64,000 nucleotides of DNA from Liolophura sinensis. Lineage: Eukaryota; Mollusca; Polyplacophora; Chitonida; Chitonidae. Below the pieces are notes generated by a model that did no database searches, was not told the origin of the DNA, and saw only the letters and a list, made by a program, of their open reading frames with translations. The DNA lies in assembly GCF_032854445.1 (NCBI RefSeq), contig NC_088304.1:29209732-29273731 (forward strand), given 5' to 3'. Position 1 is the stretch's first letter, and each line of letters opens with the position of its first letter. A program made the translations under genes and the position numbers. This document shows, in pieces, positions 12,820 through 25,205 of this stretch.

Positions 12820-12890
12820 GAATGAATGAACGATTATGGCTTACCGTCACATTGGCAATATTTCGGCCATATCGTGGCGACAATAAACAA
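12820..12890. repeat. Short dispersed repeat fragment, copy 1
   Basis: Shares 'gattatggctta' and 'cgtcac', then 'ggcaatatttc' and 'gccat' with 14955-15010. It looks like a fragment of a dispersed element; its family is not known to me. Confidence 0.65.
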
Positions 12891-13689
12891 AGATGTTACA
12901 CACTAAGAGGTAACTGGTGTCAGTTTGGTGGGCTTTACAATCATAAAAAATTTTTAATAAGATATTTTTTTTATTTGCGGTTCCATTGAAAACCAATCTG
13001 ATGCAACGAGACAGTGTGACATTCGTTAAAGTGATAAAAGCAACGATGAATACGAAAACAAACAGACTATAAAGGCTTTACGGTGTCTGGAAACAGTTCC
13101 CCTTCCTTTTCTTTCTTTCTTTTTTTTTTTTTTTTTTTTTTTGGGGCAAATTGGCGCTTGGATTTTACAAAAACAAATAATAATGGCTTCAAGTCTGTCA
13201 GTTATATGTAGGTTGCGTGCCTATATACAGTGAAGATGACGTGACTGTTGATAGGCCTGGCAGCGCACACCCTTCGCCCGGATTGTGGGTAACATGCTTG
13301 GCACAGACATAAAACTATATCCGGCGAGAGAGTCTTCTCCGTATTTTAGCAACTTACCATTTCGTTATAACAAATATCAAGACGCCCTGACTATGTGATG
13401 GGTATACGTAGATGGAGCTTATGCAGGAAAACATGAAATATAAGGACTTTTTGGACGTTATTATCTTGTGATTAATTGCTCCATTAAGGCCGACACTCAA
13501 AGATAAAGTTTTCGTTCTATTGTGGACTTTAACGTATCTATTATTTTGATGGCTCAAACCGGCACGTATGTTGTAGTATATATATTAGTCTACGTGGATA
13601 TATGAAATATTAATAATAACTTTTCATATACAAGCAATTGGAGACATTGTGAGTGAACAATATTCCGCTGTCAATCATACATGCAGACA
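12891..13689. other. Non-coding stretch, nothing recognised
   Basis: Contains a pyrimidine and poly-T run at about 13100-13142. No exon-like open frame was identified. Confidence 0.35.
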
Positions 13690-13830
13690 TTCGAATTCGT
13701 GGTACAAATATACGTCGTTCGACCATATTCATTCATTCATTCAAATTCGTGGTAAATAAATGAGGCATTATTCATTCATTTTCACATTCATTCGAATTCG
13801 TGGAACATGTATGTGGCATTAGATCTTATT
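13690..13830. repeat. Short degenerate tandem repeat around 'cattcattcgaattcgtgg'
   Basis: Three or four imperfect copies of a unit with 'attcattca', 'ttcgaattcgtgg' and 'atgtggcatta', each about 55-60 bp. Confidence 0.7.
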
Positions 13831-13944
13831 CATCAGTTCATGTAGACTCCCGGAATTCATACATATACACCAATACATTCACGGTAGCCTATACAACCCC
13901 TCTCGTGAGAACGTCTCATGAGCATTTACCTCTAGTATAGCCTC

Positions 13945-14190
13945 TGGCAGAGTGCCAACAGGACAATGGCTCTGTGAGAGAACCAACACGACAGCCGCTC
14001 TAGGAGAGTACGAATACGACAGCCGCTCTGGGAGACTGCCAACACGACAGCCGCTCTGGGAGACTGCCAACACGACAGCCGCTCTGGGAAAGTACGAACA
14101 CGGCAGCAGCTCTGGGAGAGTACCAACAAGACAGCCGCTCTGGGAGAGTACCAACAAGACAACCGTCCTGGGAAAGTACCAACATGGCCG
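13945..14190. repeat. Minisatellite, about 28-bp unit, ~9 copies
   Basis: The unit is 'caacacgacagccgctctgg' plus 'gagagtac'. It is GC-rich compared with its surroundings. Three overlapping open frames on the minus strand and one on the plus come from this array and share its 28-residue periodicity. Confidence 0.92.
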
Positions 14191-14640
14191 CCGCTTGATT
14201 AACGCCGTTGGTACTGAATTATGCACGTTCTTAGCACGCGCACAACAAACCATTACTGCGGCAGCGTGCAGAGGGATAGCTATTTACATACATGAACAGC
14301 ATCAACAAAGATAAAGACCTAGATGCCTATAACAACAGATCTATGTATTCACCGGCACATATGATGGCATTCACGCAAGTTTGCCTCTGGCATTCAAGCG
14401 ATAGAAGCATTTTATTCACCGACAATGCCGGTATACAGGTAGGCCTATGCATTTCATATTTACATGGACCTACGTAGGCTTTAAGTCAGTATGTCGTGAA
14501 ACACAAATCAATTAAATAAATAAATGCATATGCTTTATGACTAAATATCTGGCGCTGTAAGGTTATCAATTAACTTTATGCGCTGCGAGAACGGATCTGA
14601 CCCCTCTAATGACATTGCAATGCATGAAGGGGTTCCTGGG
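14191..14640. other. Non-coding stretch, nothing recognised
   Basis: Between the 28-bp array and a SINE. No splice-bounded open frame or RNA gene was seen. Confidence 0.35.
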
Positions 14641-14905
14641 TTATTTGTTTATTTATTTATTTATTTATTTATTTATTTGATTGGTGTTTTACGCCGTACT
14701 CAAGAATATTTCACTTATATGACGGCGGCCAGTATTATGGTGGGTGGAAACCGGGCAGGGCCCGGGGGAAACCCATGACCATCCGCAGGTTGCTGGAAGA
14801 CCTTCCCACGTACGGCCAGAGAGGAAGCCAGCATGAGATGGACTTGAACTCACAGCGGCCGCATTGGTGGGAGGCGTCAGGGTCACTACGCTGCGCTAGG
14901 GTTAT
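14641..14905 (-). mobile_element. tRNA-derived SINE, minus orientation
   Basis: Read on the plus strand it starts with a (tttatt)n tail, then 'gattggtgttttacgccgta', 'cattatggtggg'-type body (here 'tattatggtggg') and 'ttgaactcacagcggccgca'. It ends near the tRNA-like head 'ctacgctgcgctaggg'. One of the best-preserved copies. Confidence 0.88.
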
Positions 14906-14954
14906 TTGTCTCTGCAATCCGACAATTATAGTCACAGCCAGTTATAGACAATTC

Positions 14955-15010
14955 GAATGAATGAATCAATGATTATGGCTTAACGTCACATCGGCAATAT
15001 TTCAGCCATT
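14955..15010. repeat. Short dispersed repeat fragment, copy 2
   Basis: Same family as 12820-12890. It ends abruptly at 'cagccat', where the LINE remnant begins, which suggests the retrotransposon 3' end sits in or beside this repeat. Confidence 0.62.
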
Positions 15011-16310
15011 TAAAATTTAGTTTCTCCAACAATTCTGACCTGTTTACCACAAAATTTTAGATCAGGGTCAAGATGAAATTTCCATTTGTTACAAAAGTGC
15101 ATACCGACCGTTTTAGACGTCGAAAATCTAAAACCGTTTTGTGTTGGCCATTTCTCGATTTTATTTGGACAAAGCTCCATCTGACGCTCAGTATTATTCA
15201 TATTTTTTAGCTCGGTAGCGTATAAGGAAGTCATCAACATATAAAGAACCCTTTGCGCCAGATGTTAAGGTTTTTGGTCAGCTATTTATTTTTAAGCTGA
15301 ACACAGTTGGTGATAGAATACTGCCCTGCGGTTCACCCATCGGAGAGAGTGGGCCCCACCTGTACTTTAAACTGACGATTAGATAAAACTTCTGATATAA
15401 ATATTGGTAATTGGCCTTTCAGGCCCATATCAGCGAGGTCTTTTAAAATACCATATTTTCATGTGGTGTCGTAGGCCTTTTCAAGGTCGAAAAATATCGA
15501 TACCACATGTTCATTATTGATGAAACCATCCCGAGTGAAGGTTTCGAATCGAACTAGGTGATCTAAAGTTGATCGACCTTGCCGAAAACCACACTGTACA
15601 TTACAAAGTAACTTGTTGGTTTCAAGAAACCAAACAAGTCTATCATTAATCATCCGTTCCATAGTCTTACAGACACAGGTGGTAAGAGATATAGGACGGT
15701 AATTAGACGGATCAGTATGAACCTTACCCGATTTGGGAATAATACACGCCTTCCTCCACGAGAGTGGAAAGTTACCAGTCATTCAAATATTCTTAAGCAC
15801 GTCCAAGAGAGTCTCGAGTGGCTCAGGTGGTAAATGGTTCAGAAACTTATAATATACGTTATCAGGACCACATGCAGTATCGCGGGTCTTTTCTAATGCA
15901 AATTTTAATTTCATCGATATTAAAAGAACGATTATAATCTTCTAAATTTTTAGAAGAAAAGAGCAATTTAATTTTCTCCTTCTGATTTTAATATGTTGGA
16001 AGCTCATTAAATTTAACACAGGATCATCTGCTGCACTGAGAGTATCTGGAATGATATCATCCTCGCAGGACATTTCAAATGCGATCCAATCTGCTTCATC
16101 GAATTTCCACCTAGCTACACGTTCTAAAGAATTAAAAGTGAAATGCTCTAGGGTAATAGGAAAATGGTCACTACCACAAAGATCGCCATGCACCTTCCAA
16201 GTGATGGATCTGTAATAATGAGATCGATGGCGGAATAAGTGGGTCGCGACCCACGGCCAACAGGTCACTTCCCCGTTGCCTCTCGCACAACCTAGAAGAT
16301 GCGAGCCTAT
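15010..16310 (-). mobile_element. Non-LTR retrotransposon (jockey-like LINE) remnant: endonuclease end plus reverse transcriptase
   Basis: Three minus-strand fragments lie in the right order for one element. 16268-15942 holds the C-terminus of an apurinic-type endonuclease with the signature GSDHFPI. 15782-15459 encodes reverse transcriptase core blocks: NYRPISLTTC, GFRQGRSTLDHL and FFDLEKAYDT. 15240-15010 has the region after the catalytic motif (NKIEKWPTQNGFRFS), and just upstream of it in frame the catalytic box is degraded. Frames are broken by stops and shifts and both ends are missing, so it is a dead copy. The jockey-like assignment rests on motif wording recalled from the family. Confidence 0.85.
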
Positions 16311-16326
16311 TATATTGACCGAGCAT

Positions 16327-16432
16327 ACAGGGGGGAGGGGGGGGCTCTAGGTTAGTCGCCTTCTACGACAAACTTGCCTAGGGGGCTGAGGTCCTATTCT
16401 TCTCACCCTGGGGACCTGACGGGGGGGCAGAC
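16327..16432. repeat. G-rich stretch with a dispersed-repeat fragment
   Basis: Holds runs of five to eight G (16330-16345, about 16421-16427). Between them is 'gtcgccttctacgacaa', then 'gaggtcctattcttct', which resembles a phrase I recall from repeats in mollusc genomes. It adjoins the LINE remnant. Family not verified. Confidence 0.45.
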
Positions 16433-16659
16433 AATTCGAGACATTACAGGATAAACCATATATCGACTTATGGACTGTAAATGTCAACTGTTGGACTATT
16501 AACGCCACACAATAAGTTCTTCAAATCTTTTTTTGATCCAAACCCACTGTTTCAGTTTCCCCTGCTTATGTTCTTTCTTCACATGTTTTTTCGGCAATGG
16601 ACATATATTTTTTCTTTCACATCCACAGTCAGGGGCCTTAACGTTTCAGATGGTTAAAA

Positions 16660-16850
16660 CCTTAGCTTGCTGCGAATATTCCTGGCCCCTGACCATTTCC
16701 TGTTCGAATCCAGCTCTCGCTGGATTTCGGCTACGAGTTCAGGTCTAGGGGCCGGTTTTTCGGGTACTTGGCGAAGGGCGGTGAATTACTTCGGTTTCCT
16801 CCACCCATAAACCTGACCTCCAAAATTCTTGACTAAGGTAAAAAAAATAT
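16660..16850 (+). repeat. Degenerate SINE-like fragment
   Basis: Contains 'cctgttcgaatccagctctc' (box-B-like) and 'ggtttcctccacccataaac', which recall the SINE body of this window. The divergence is high, so this is tentative. Confidence 0.45.
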
Positions 16851-17382
16851 GTGTCAGGACTTGAGCGCTATGTTTGAACATAAAGCCTATAGGCTACACA
16901 CAAAATTCTTCTGTGCAGGAAAAAAACAAAGACTCTAGTAATCAGGTAAAGTACCATACATATGTATATCACAATCTTAATTCTGTTTTCATGATATATA
17001 TACATATACACATTATAAATACACGGATATAACAGACCATAACAAACCGATGAGATGGGGTTCGTATGAAACATTTGAACCGTTTGCCTAAATAAGCACT
17101 TACTAATTTGTGCTATCCTGCTGATAGCTGGTACTCCAGCATACAAATCAGGACGGAAGCAAAAAGTGGGAAACAAATCTAGAAAGTGAACATCCTTGCC
17201 TTTCCTGGCTTTCAGATATATTTCATCAGAATCTGTTTACTGGTTCTGTTTGTTTTCCTTCATAAGCAAGTGGTAAGTTTTTAAACCATGTTTTGGATAT
17301 TTACATAAATATTTCTGTACAAATATGTATTGTAAAGATGTTGGGTTTTTGTGGTGCATACTCTGTTGGCAGGACATGTGGT

Positions 17383-20300
17383 CTATCGAGGAAGTGCGAT
17401 GTGCTTGACCACGTGAGCTGCTTCTATCACAGTCTGGCCTGGTCTTGCTACTCTCATGTCCATCACAGGTACACTGAAGCTGAAATAAAACAAGTGTTTG
17501 CTTATAATCACAGGCCAAATGTTCACCTATATGTAACCAAATGTTCATCTACACGTAACCAAATGCTCACCTACATGTAACCAAATGTTCACCTACACGT
17601 AACCAAATGTTCATCTACACGTAACCAAATGTTCATCTACACGTAACCAAATGTTCATCTACACGTAACCAAATGTTCATCTACATGTAACCAAATGTAC
17701 ATCTACATGTAACCAAATGTTCACCTACATGTAACCAAATATTCACCTACATGTAACCAAATGTACATCTACATGTAACCAAATGCTCATCTACATGTAA
17801 CCAAATGTTCATCTACATGTTCATCTACATGTAACCAAATGTTCATCTACATGTAACCAAATGTTCACCTACATGTAACCAAATGTACACAATTACAACT
17901 TGCAACAAGACGTGAAAAACAAAAATGCACCTTCAACTGTCATGACCGTACACAAGCCATCACTTCAACAAAACTCTATGTTACAGACCGTAGACACAAA
18001 ACTAAAATACACAAACGTACACAAGTAATCTTTCACTGAATGAAATACATTAACATGATATGTTTGTACTCAATAATTTCCCAAATGCACTCTGGTTATA
18101 ATATCAAAAAAGGCGGAGAAAACCAGACAATGTATGGAAAAATTAAATGTTAACCAGTGAGCGGAAGCAGGATTTGATTTATTTACTTGATTGTAGTGTT
18201 ACACCATACTCAAAAATATTTCATTTATGCAATGGCAGCCAACATTATGGTGGGACGAAATAGTCCTCCAAGAAATCCACAACCATCTACAGGTTGTTGG
18301 CAGACCTTACACGCACAGCTGAAGAGGAATCCAATCCACTCATGACATAACCACTAGGCCATGGAGGAACGCACCTGGACGTGAACAAACAGCCTTATCA
18401 GGCTTGTCCTCAGGGGTAGCAATCTCCACACTCAAGCCCAGGGGGCTGTTTTCACAAAACTTCTGCATGTATTTCTCGTGAAGTTTTTTGTAAACAATTA
18501 AGAAATGTCATTTACAAGAAACATTATTCATAAAGTGTTTGAAAATGAGACCTTGGGTGTATAAACAGTGACTTACTTGACGTTTGTCTTGTTGTTGACG
18601 ATGAAGAGTGGATTGACTTGGCTTAGGATCTCCTCGTTGACGGAGATGCCGTCGAGGTACTGCTTCAGTAACATCCGCAGCTGCTGGTTCTCCTGTAACA
18701 TGGAGTTCTTCTCCTTGTCCAGAGCTAGTTTGTCCAGCAACACTTTGTTGTAACGCTTCCAGAAGTTTTCCAAGGAAGAATACTCATGCATCACCTGAGA
18801 GCAGAGACAAGGGTGACATTTCATTATAGAGCAACACTAACTTAATGGTATGGGTAGAAAACAATCCCAACTTTCCCCAGGCTTATCCAATCCCCACAGC
18901 ATGTCCAGATGTTAGGAACCTGGAATTTCTGTAGTAGGAAACTGATATGGATTTTTGAACTCTTCTCAAATACCATGGCAACCTGTTCTGAATGAAGCGT
19001 CACATCGTAATGTTAGATACATTACACATACATGTATATAATGTTAGATACATTACACATACATGTATATAATGTTAGATACATTACACATACATGTATA
19101 TAATGTTAGATACCGATACATCCCACCATAATGCTGGCCGCTGTAGTAAAAGTGAAATATTCTTGAGTGCGGCGTAAAACACCAATCAAATAAATAAATT
19201 CAGATATCACTAGGATTGGTGTCCTAAATACAACACCCCCACCCACCTCTCCATTATGTCCATCCCCCAACATTTCCAAAAATAAAAGAAAGAAAACTAA
19301 GAAAACCTTAAAAGAAATAACAGGAGGTCATGTTGCTTCATATGGCTTCATAGGTACTGCTTTATTGGCCATTCCTGGTGCGCACTGATTGCACTACTGC
19401 TACATCCAGTTTGAATGGAGAAAATGTAGGAAACATACACTTTATAATAAGCAGGCACAGATGATGGGCAAAATGTATGGTAAGTTTCATCAAAACTGGC
19501 TCTGTAGTTTGGGAGCAGATGCATGGACAAAATCAAGTCTACAGACAGACATACAGACAGACAGACAGACAGACAGACAAGGCTCCATGTGCTTAATATG
19601 AACCCAGATACATTGTGTACCATCAAAAGTGAATATCTGTGAAGTTAGGATACCAGTGTAGCGTACACATAACATCATGCTTTTCCAGACTGGATGATGT
19701 ATATCACATCTGCTACACATACATCACACAGGGTTGCGGCTGAGACAGAAGTGGTGTTAAACAAAAATCATTCATTCAGTCGCTCAGGGTATACATGGAT
19801 GCATGTCCACATGAAGAAATCTCACGGCGAGGAAGCTGTTGATGAACACACATCTGGCCCTGGGATCACAGAGCAATCTTAGACTTAAGGCAAAATTTCA
19901 CATCATGTTAAAATATATGTTCCTTCACATCAAGGTCGAAACACTGCACAGTGTAAATTCTGGGTAAGTTATCGTAAAACAAATTTCAGCTAAAACAAGA
20001 GAAACGAACATACCAAATTTAATGACTGAAATTTTGACAAGTCTAAGATGGTGGTCTTGGTCCCAGGATCCTATGCCCCCAGACTATGACATCAGACTGT
20101 GAACCTACCTGTGACATGGGCTCTGAGGGAGCTTCCAGGACAGCCGCCTCCACATCCTCCTGCTCCTCTTTCGTGAGGGAGGATGCATAGAATGGCAGAA
20201 CCTTCTCCTCCTCCGTCTCCAACTTACGGCACATCTCAGCAAGCTTTAGGATCTGTTTACCCTGAAACAAAGATGATTACAACAAAAATTAGTGAACAGC

Positions 20301-23300
20301 TATAACGGTAACATACATGAGGCGAGCCTTCATGGTGTTATCTATTTGTTGTTTATCTGATTTGTGTCTGACAAAAATTCTGCCCCGTTATCTGGTTGCG
20401 GTTGCATATTTATTTAAACATCCTCGAGTGCAGTCTAAAACAACAAATAAATAAGTATCTTACTGAATCTGAGCACCAAAAACAAAAGAATGTTTCAGGA
20501 AAGCGGCCAAAACTATGACCGTAGGGAAACCAAACAAGGACGCAAGACTATACATGTATGACTAGAGGGCGTCCTTTAATTGCTTGAAAAAAAATTGCTT
20601 CAAGGGTTCAAAGTCAGTTAAGTTCAAATAACAGCCAAATCCTTTCTATGAGCACTAGGTCTTTAAACTGAAGCCAGCAAGCTGTTTTCTGAAGAAGGTG
20701 TTCTACCAAAAATGTATGTGAAATGTATCTGTACAAGCAATTCAATATTTAAACATTTTTCTCAACCTAATCATTTTTATGATATCCAGCGACAAATCGG
20801 TATTCCATGCGCTTGTTACAAACAGATTTACCAATAAAGAACAGGATGTGCCTACCCAGTCTCAGCATGTCTCATATGTACACTGATATTTCTTTACTCC
20901 AGGCTTACCTTGTCTTGATGTCTTTTCACTTCTTTGGCAGCAGCATTGCTCTCCAGGGTTAATTTGGTTAACTTTTCTCTCTCACCATCCCGCAATTTGT
21001 TCATCTGACATTTTAAATCTTGGAACAACGCTAACATTTTCTCTCTTTCCTGTCAACAACCAAAAAAAAAATTATTTCAAATGTTGGTTGAATACAAAAT
21101 CAAAGCACTAAATATTAAACTATATGACAGCTATTTCCAAGCATTCTAAACTATATATTAGACTCCTACATGTCGAGAACAAATTAAAATAATTACGTTC
21201 GATCAAACAATTTGTTTGTGGCTCATTCACTACTAACATTTCAGTACTGTTCAAAAGTTAATACACATACATTTTCATCAGTTAGATCAGACTTCCTTCA
21301 AAATTGTTACACTGGATTCCAATTTTTTGTTTCTTTAAGGTGACCTACTTGTTGTTAACTGTATTACATGTATAGGCAAAGCCAAATTTATTTATTTATT
21401 TATTTGATTGGCCCGCTCTCAAGAGTATTTCACTTATACAACGTCCACGAGCATTATGGTGGGAGGAAACCGTGCAGGGCCCGGGGGAAACCCAGGACCA
21501 TTTGCAGGTCGACTTTCCCATAGTAAATCCAAATTGCAAACAAAAACTAGGAGCTTGCGAGCTAACTCTTCCATATTTCATACACATAGAGATGAAGGAG
21601 GAAAACTCAAATTAATTGTGTGTGTGTTTTTTTTTTCTTTGCAATCTCTATAACCATTATCCAGGCTTAATCATACTGTACAAGTCAATGTCAACTGATA
21701 CAAGGGAAATAACTCCACACCTTCTATGACATTCATGTCGTGCAAATGCACATATCATATCAGGTTCATTTTAACTCTGAGAAGAGCAAAAGAAGTTTGA
21801 ACCCTGAGCCTATCAAATAACAAGTTGTATCTAGCCTTCTTTGTCCCCACACTACCTGTGAACACGCTGTTTCCATGAAGCCTTTAAATGCCATGATGAT
21901 GAAAACTGCCAAGTACTGCCTACAATACTTGTTGTCTAGCATCAATCTGTAGTTGGAGAGACCAACAAGCCAAAAGTGATGAAGATTATCATTTGGTAGC
22001 CTTTGTTAAAGGCAAACATTTTATTTCTGTTACTCACATCTCTGAGTTTTCTGTTTCTCTCCTCGCTTTCCTTCGCATTTGAGTTCATCTTGCTCTTCAG
22101 TTGTGAAATCTGATCCTGAACACAAGAAAAAAAAATTTTTAAAGAAACACAAAATTGTTATCATCCTCGTGGAGCAAGTCATCGTGCCAGTCAGGGGATT
22201 ATGACTGCGTTTTCAAAATATGCTTAGATATGAAACTTGCAAGTTAAGACATGATTTTTTTTTATATATTTAACTGGTGTTTTACACCTTCAAGTTAGTA
22301 AAGAATATTTCTTCTAATTTTTAGGACAGTGTTGAAAGCAAAGAATTACATTTGTTCATTAGATGGACTAACAATGTGAAAAAACAAGAAAACAAGAAAC
22401 ATTCCTGCTACAATCACCTGTATATAGGCTAAAAAGAAAAGACCAGGTGTCCCAAAGATCAGAAGGATTATGGTTATTAGCACTATGGTGGGAGGAAACT
22501 GGGCAGAACCTGGAGGTAACCCACCGGCATCAGCTGGTTGCCAGCAGACAATAAGGATACAATGTAACATACAAACACTGAGTAAGAAAATCTATGCTAA
22601 TGTATATCTACAAAACTTTCTACCAAGTTTAACGTCTAACAAGTTTCAGAATATACTGTTCTCCTAAAGGTAATATCAGTACAGGATTTTGCGCCTAGAA
22701 TGTCGGCATTGCCAATGACCATCCTTACTGAGATTCTTTGGAGTTTCCTCATCTGCATTTCAATTTCGCGGGCGCTCTTCTCGTCCTTGACCTTCAGAGT
22801 CTCGAATGATATTTTCCTTTCCTCTGTGGTTTCTGTGTAGTTCTGTAGAGCCTGTTTGAACTGCTGCCACAGGTCATCTACTTTACTCTCCAGGGCTACA
22901 CGTAGAGCATGCTTCTCCTCCAAGTTCTGGCCAAGGTAGAGATTCAAAATTACATCTGCATGTATCACACACACTGGAATAATGTCACATCTTGGGGAAG
23001 AAGGATAATTCCTGTTTATTTTGCAGACAAATATGCTCAAGTGTCTTGGGATCAACTATTTTTTGTAAGAACTGCATTTTTTAACTAACTAATTTCAGAG
23101 CGTAATGCGAAAGTATTATTTAGCCCCCTGTGGTAGCAACCCATAGAAAACAGTATGTGTACACAATGCCCACATGTTCAATATGATCCAGTGGCTGAAT
23201 GTGTATGTACAGGTAACATAATTTTAGAGAGTCCGTTAGAGAGTTGATTTCAGTAGTGTTCAACTGCGTACCTTGTTTTTGATCTCATCCCTCATACTCT

Positions 23301-24894
23301 GGAACTCTGACTTGGCATCCGTTTCCCTTTCACTGTTATTGTGTTCCATGGCAAAGAGGATGTCAGCGATGCTGTTCATCTCCTCCGAGTGCTGCTCTAT
23401 CACCATACTCCTCTCAGTGTCAAACTCTGTCTTCAGTATCTCAAGCTCCTCCTCATATTCCTTCTTCAGTGTTTGGAGCCTCTGTCTCTGTAAGTCTGGA
23501 AAACATTGACTTACAGATTGACAAACTGACTGACTGACACACAATTCAATATAAACAGAATTCTGAACATGACATACCCTAAATGACCATAAATTTCGTC
23601 CATGACTAACTTGCTCATTTTTCCTCACTCTGAGAGTTCTACTGAGCTTAGAAAGGTGTTTTGGGGCTTGCTTGGAACATGGGATGATATTCTACTGGAA
23701 AGTTTCACCACCAAAAATAATATTTCGCGACATTTATTTGCCTTTGAAAATGCACTTTTGTGGACAAAATTTGAGGTCATTTATGGCACATGGTGGTACG
23801 GTAATCTGTATTTCTGTGAAAATTATGCTATCATCATAAGTAATAATTTAAGGCATTCTAAGGCATTTTAACCTGAAGATGACATTTCAAACCAAAATAT
23901 AGACCACTATACCACCATGTATTCAGAGTTATGTATATATTGGTTCAAACTGATTTATAAGAAATCCTGATTTATAAGTTACCTGCATGACTGACAATAC
24001 GACTGCAACACTATTAAAACAACATACAAGTCATGAAATATGCTAGCAAATGAGCTATTTTCCAATTCCAGCAATCCACACCTTTGCCACTTGTAACTGA
24101 CACATGTACATTTAATTTCAAGCTTGTCATCAGCTGTTGAATTACCGTTACCTACCCTTTTTTTTCTGGTATACCACTGGAACCAAAACTTACCTATCAT
24201 ATTATCTACGTTTTGGATGTGACTCCTCAGAGCCATAGCGTATTGTTCCTCGGCCTCCATTAAGTCTTTGGCCAGAGATTTAATGACAGCGTCCTTCCTG
24301 TCCACGACCCGTTCAAACGTCTGACTCAGAATCTCTATATCCTTCTTCAGCTCCTTAGATTTGGCCTCTCGCATTATATTCCTCCACTGATGGTTCAGTT
24401 TGTTCAAGTTAAATCTTGTGGCCTTTTCTTCTTTCGACAGTTTGTCCTGCAAAACACCAAGAGTTTACATTATTTACCAACATTTTCATGTGTTACTGCA
24501 TGCCAACAAAATTTATTTGCTTGGTTTACATACATACATATACACCCTATTAAAGGTGTCATACACAATTACTGACAAAACGCAAACCTTACAAAAAAAA
24601 ACTTTACAATGAACAGCATAAAAAAATTAGTGATATCATTCCTTTATGTTCACACATACATCAACACAATTAGATTCAACATGTTCAAACCAAAGCATAG
24701 CACACGTGATTTCAATACACCAAGCTTCCTATAAAACACATGCCATTACACATTACCTTTAAAAACTGTGACAACATATCTTCTTTTTTCTTCTTCATTT
24801 CCTCCTCAGCTAATCTCTTCTGTTCTTCATAGAGAAGACGATCTTCTTCTGACATTTTGGACATTTTGCCAGACTTCTTCTTTTTGGGAGCCAT
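17383..24894 (-). CDS. DRC2: Dynein regulatory complex subunit 2 (CCDC65/DRC2), 9 exons, 497 aa
   Basis: Coding exons (minus): 24894-24757, 24446-24194, 23495-23272, 22926-22729, 22115-22038, 21049-20909, 20261-20109, 18794-18577, 17473-17383. All introns are GT/AG, every phase closes, and the total is 1494 bp with a TAG stop. The protein is close to human CCDC65 (484 aa) along its whole length: lysine-rich start MAPKKKKSG, then [103 protein letters not shown] and the tail [15 protein letters not shown]. It is almost entirely charged coiled coil. Family knowledge: DRC2 pairs with DRC1 as the rod of the nexin-dynein regulatory complex on axonemal doublets and is needed for ciliary and sperm motility. 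The 78-bp exon 5 and the last exon are not visible as long open frames. Its 5' end faces ASPDH. Confidence 0.96.
17505..17890. repeat. Minisatellite, 22-bp unit, ~17 copies, in the last intron of DRC2
   Basis: The unit is 'aaccaaatgttcatctacat' plus 'gt'. It begins about 30 bp from the acceptor of DRC2 exon 9, so it lies where a branch point and pyrimidine tract are expected. The variants 'acacgt' and 'acatgt' are clustered. Confidence 0.95.
18172..18375 (-). mobile_element. tRNA-derived SINE, degraded, minus orientation, in a DRC2 intron
   Basis: Plus-strand reading: 'acttgattgtagtgttacac', 'caacattatggtggga', 'ccatctacaggttgttggca'. It ends near 'ccactaggccatggagga' (tRNA-like head). Strongly diverged. 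Confidence 0.7.
19009..19112. repeat. Tandem repeat, 31-bp unit, 3.3 copies
   Basis: The unit 'aatgttagatacattacaca' plus 'tacatgtatat' starts at 19009, 19040 and 19071. Copies are identical, so the expansion is recent. It lies in a DRC2 intron beside a SINE tail. Confidence 0.93.
19121..19201 (+). mobile_element. SINE 3' fragment
   Basis: Only the tail is present: 'cccaccataatgctggccgc', 'gtgaaatattcttgagtgcg' and 'aaaacaccaatcaaataaat'. Little diverged; probably 5'-truncated at insertion. Confidence 0.8.
19541..19582. repeat. (CAGA)n microsatellite
   Basis: Nine or so CAGA units, one interrupted by CATA. It lies in a DRC2 intron. Confidence 0.9.
21386..21515 (-). mobile_element. SINE 3' part, minus orientation, in a DRC2 intron
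   Basis: Has the (ttta)n tail, then 'tttgattggcccgctctcaa', 'cattatggtgggaggaaacc' and 'gcccgggggaaaccca'. It is cut off after 'tttgcaggtcg', so the tRNA-like head is missing. Confidence 0.78.
22255..22555 (-). mobile_element. Split or decayed SINE, minus orientation, in a DRC2 intron
   Basis: The tail part 'aactggtgttttacacctt' is at 22272-22290 and the body 'ctatggtgggaggaaactgg' is at about 22482. About 160 bp unlike the family lie between them, so either an insertion split the copy or two fragments adjoin. Confidence 0.6.
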
Positions 24895-25080
24895 TTTGAT
24901 TTATGCTAGACAAAAACATCGGAAAACACAATAGCATTACAACATATTATGTTATTTATGAAAACTGACAAAACTACTACCAGCATTAAAAGAATGCCAA
25001 ACTGACATTCAAATCAATACATATATGTTATACATTTTACTATTTGTGGAAGGTAAAGTGACTTCATTATACTGTAAAAG

Positions 25081-25205
25081 CATTTTCAGGGTTTTAAATG
25101 GAGCAGGCCCTGATATTGGTTTCAGGACATCATTGGCCGAACAAAATTTTGGTAAACGCGCAAACCTGACGTCAGAGCAATCTCGCACTAGTATTATGAT
25201 TAGCA
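25081..25205 (+). mobile_element. Solitary arm of the foldback element found at 35161-35562
   Basis: The phrase 'catcattggccgaacaaaat' and the downstream 'gacgtcagagcaatctcgc' match the right arm of the 35-kb element in order and orientation. The reverse complement matches its left arm. Only one arm was found here. Confidence 0.6.

Noticed and set aside
10411-12883. Many open frames of 80-170 residues on both strands (YTAVSLHTDTCIRQYP type)
   Set aside because: All are translations of the 32-bp minisatellite.
18960-18990. Second X-box-like 'ccatggcaac' inside a DRC2 intron
   Set aside because: Only one half-site is good and the position inside the gene body gives no reason to expect function.
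20398-20452. Possible SINE tail in a DRC2 intron
   Set aside because: Similarity is limited to a few words ('cgagtgcagtctaaaacaaca') and AT-rich sequence; too weak to annotate.
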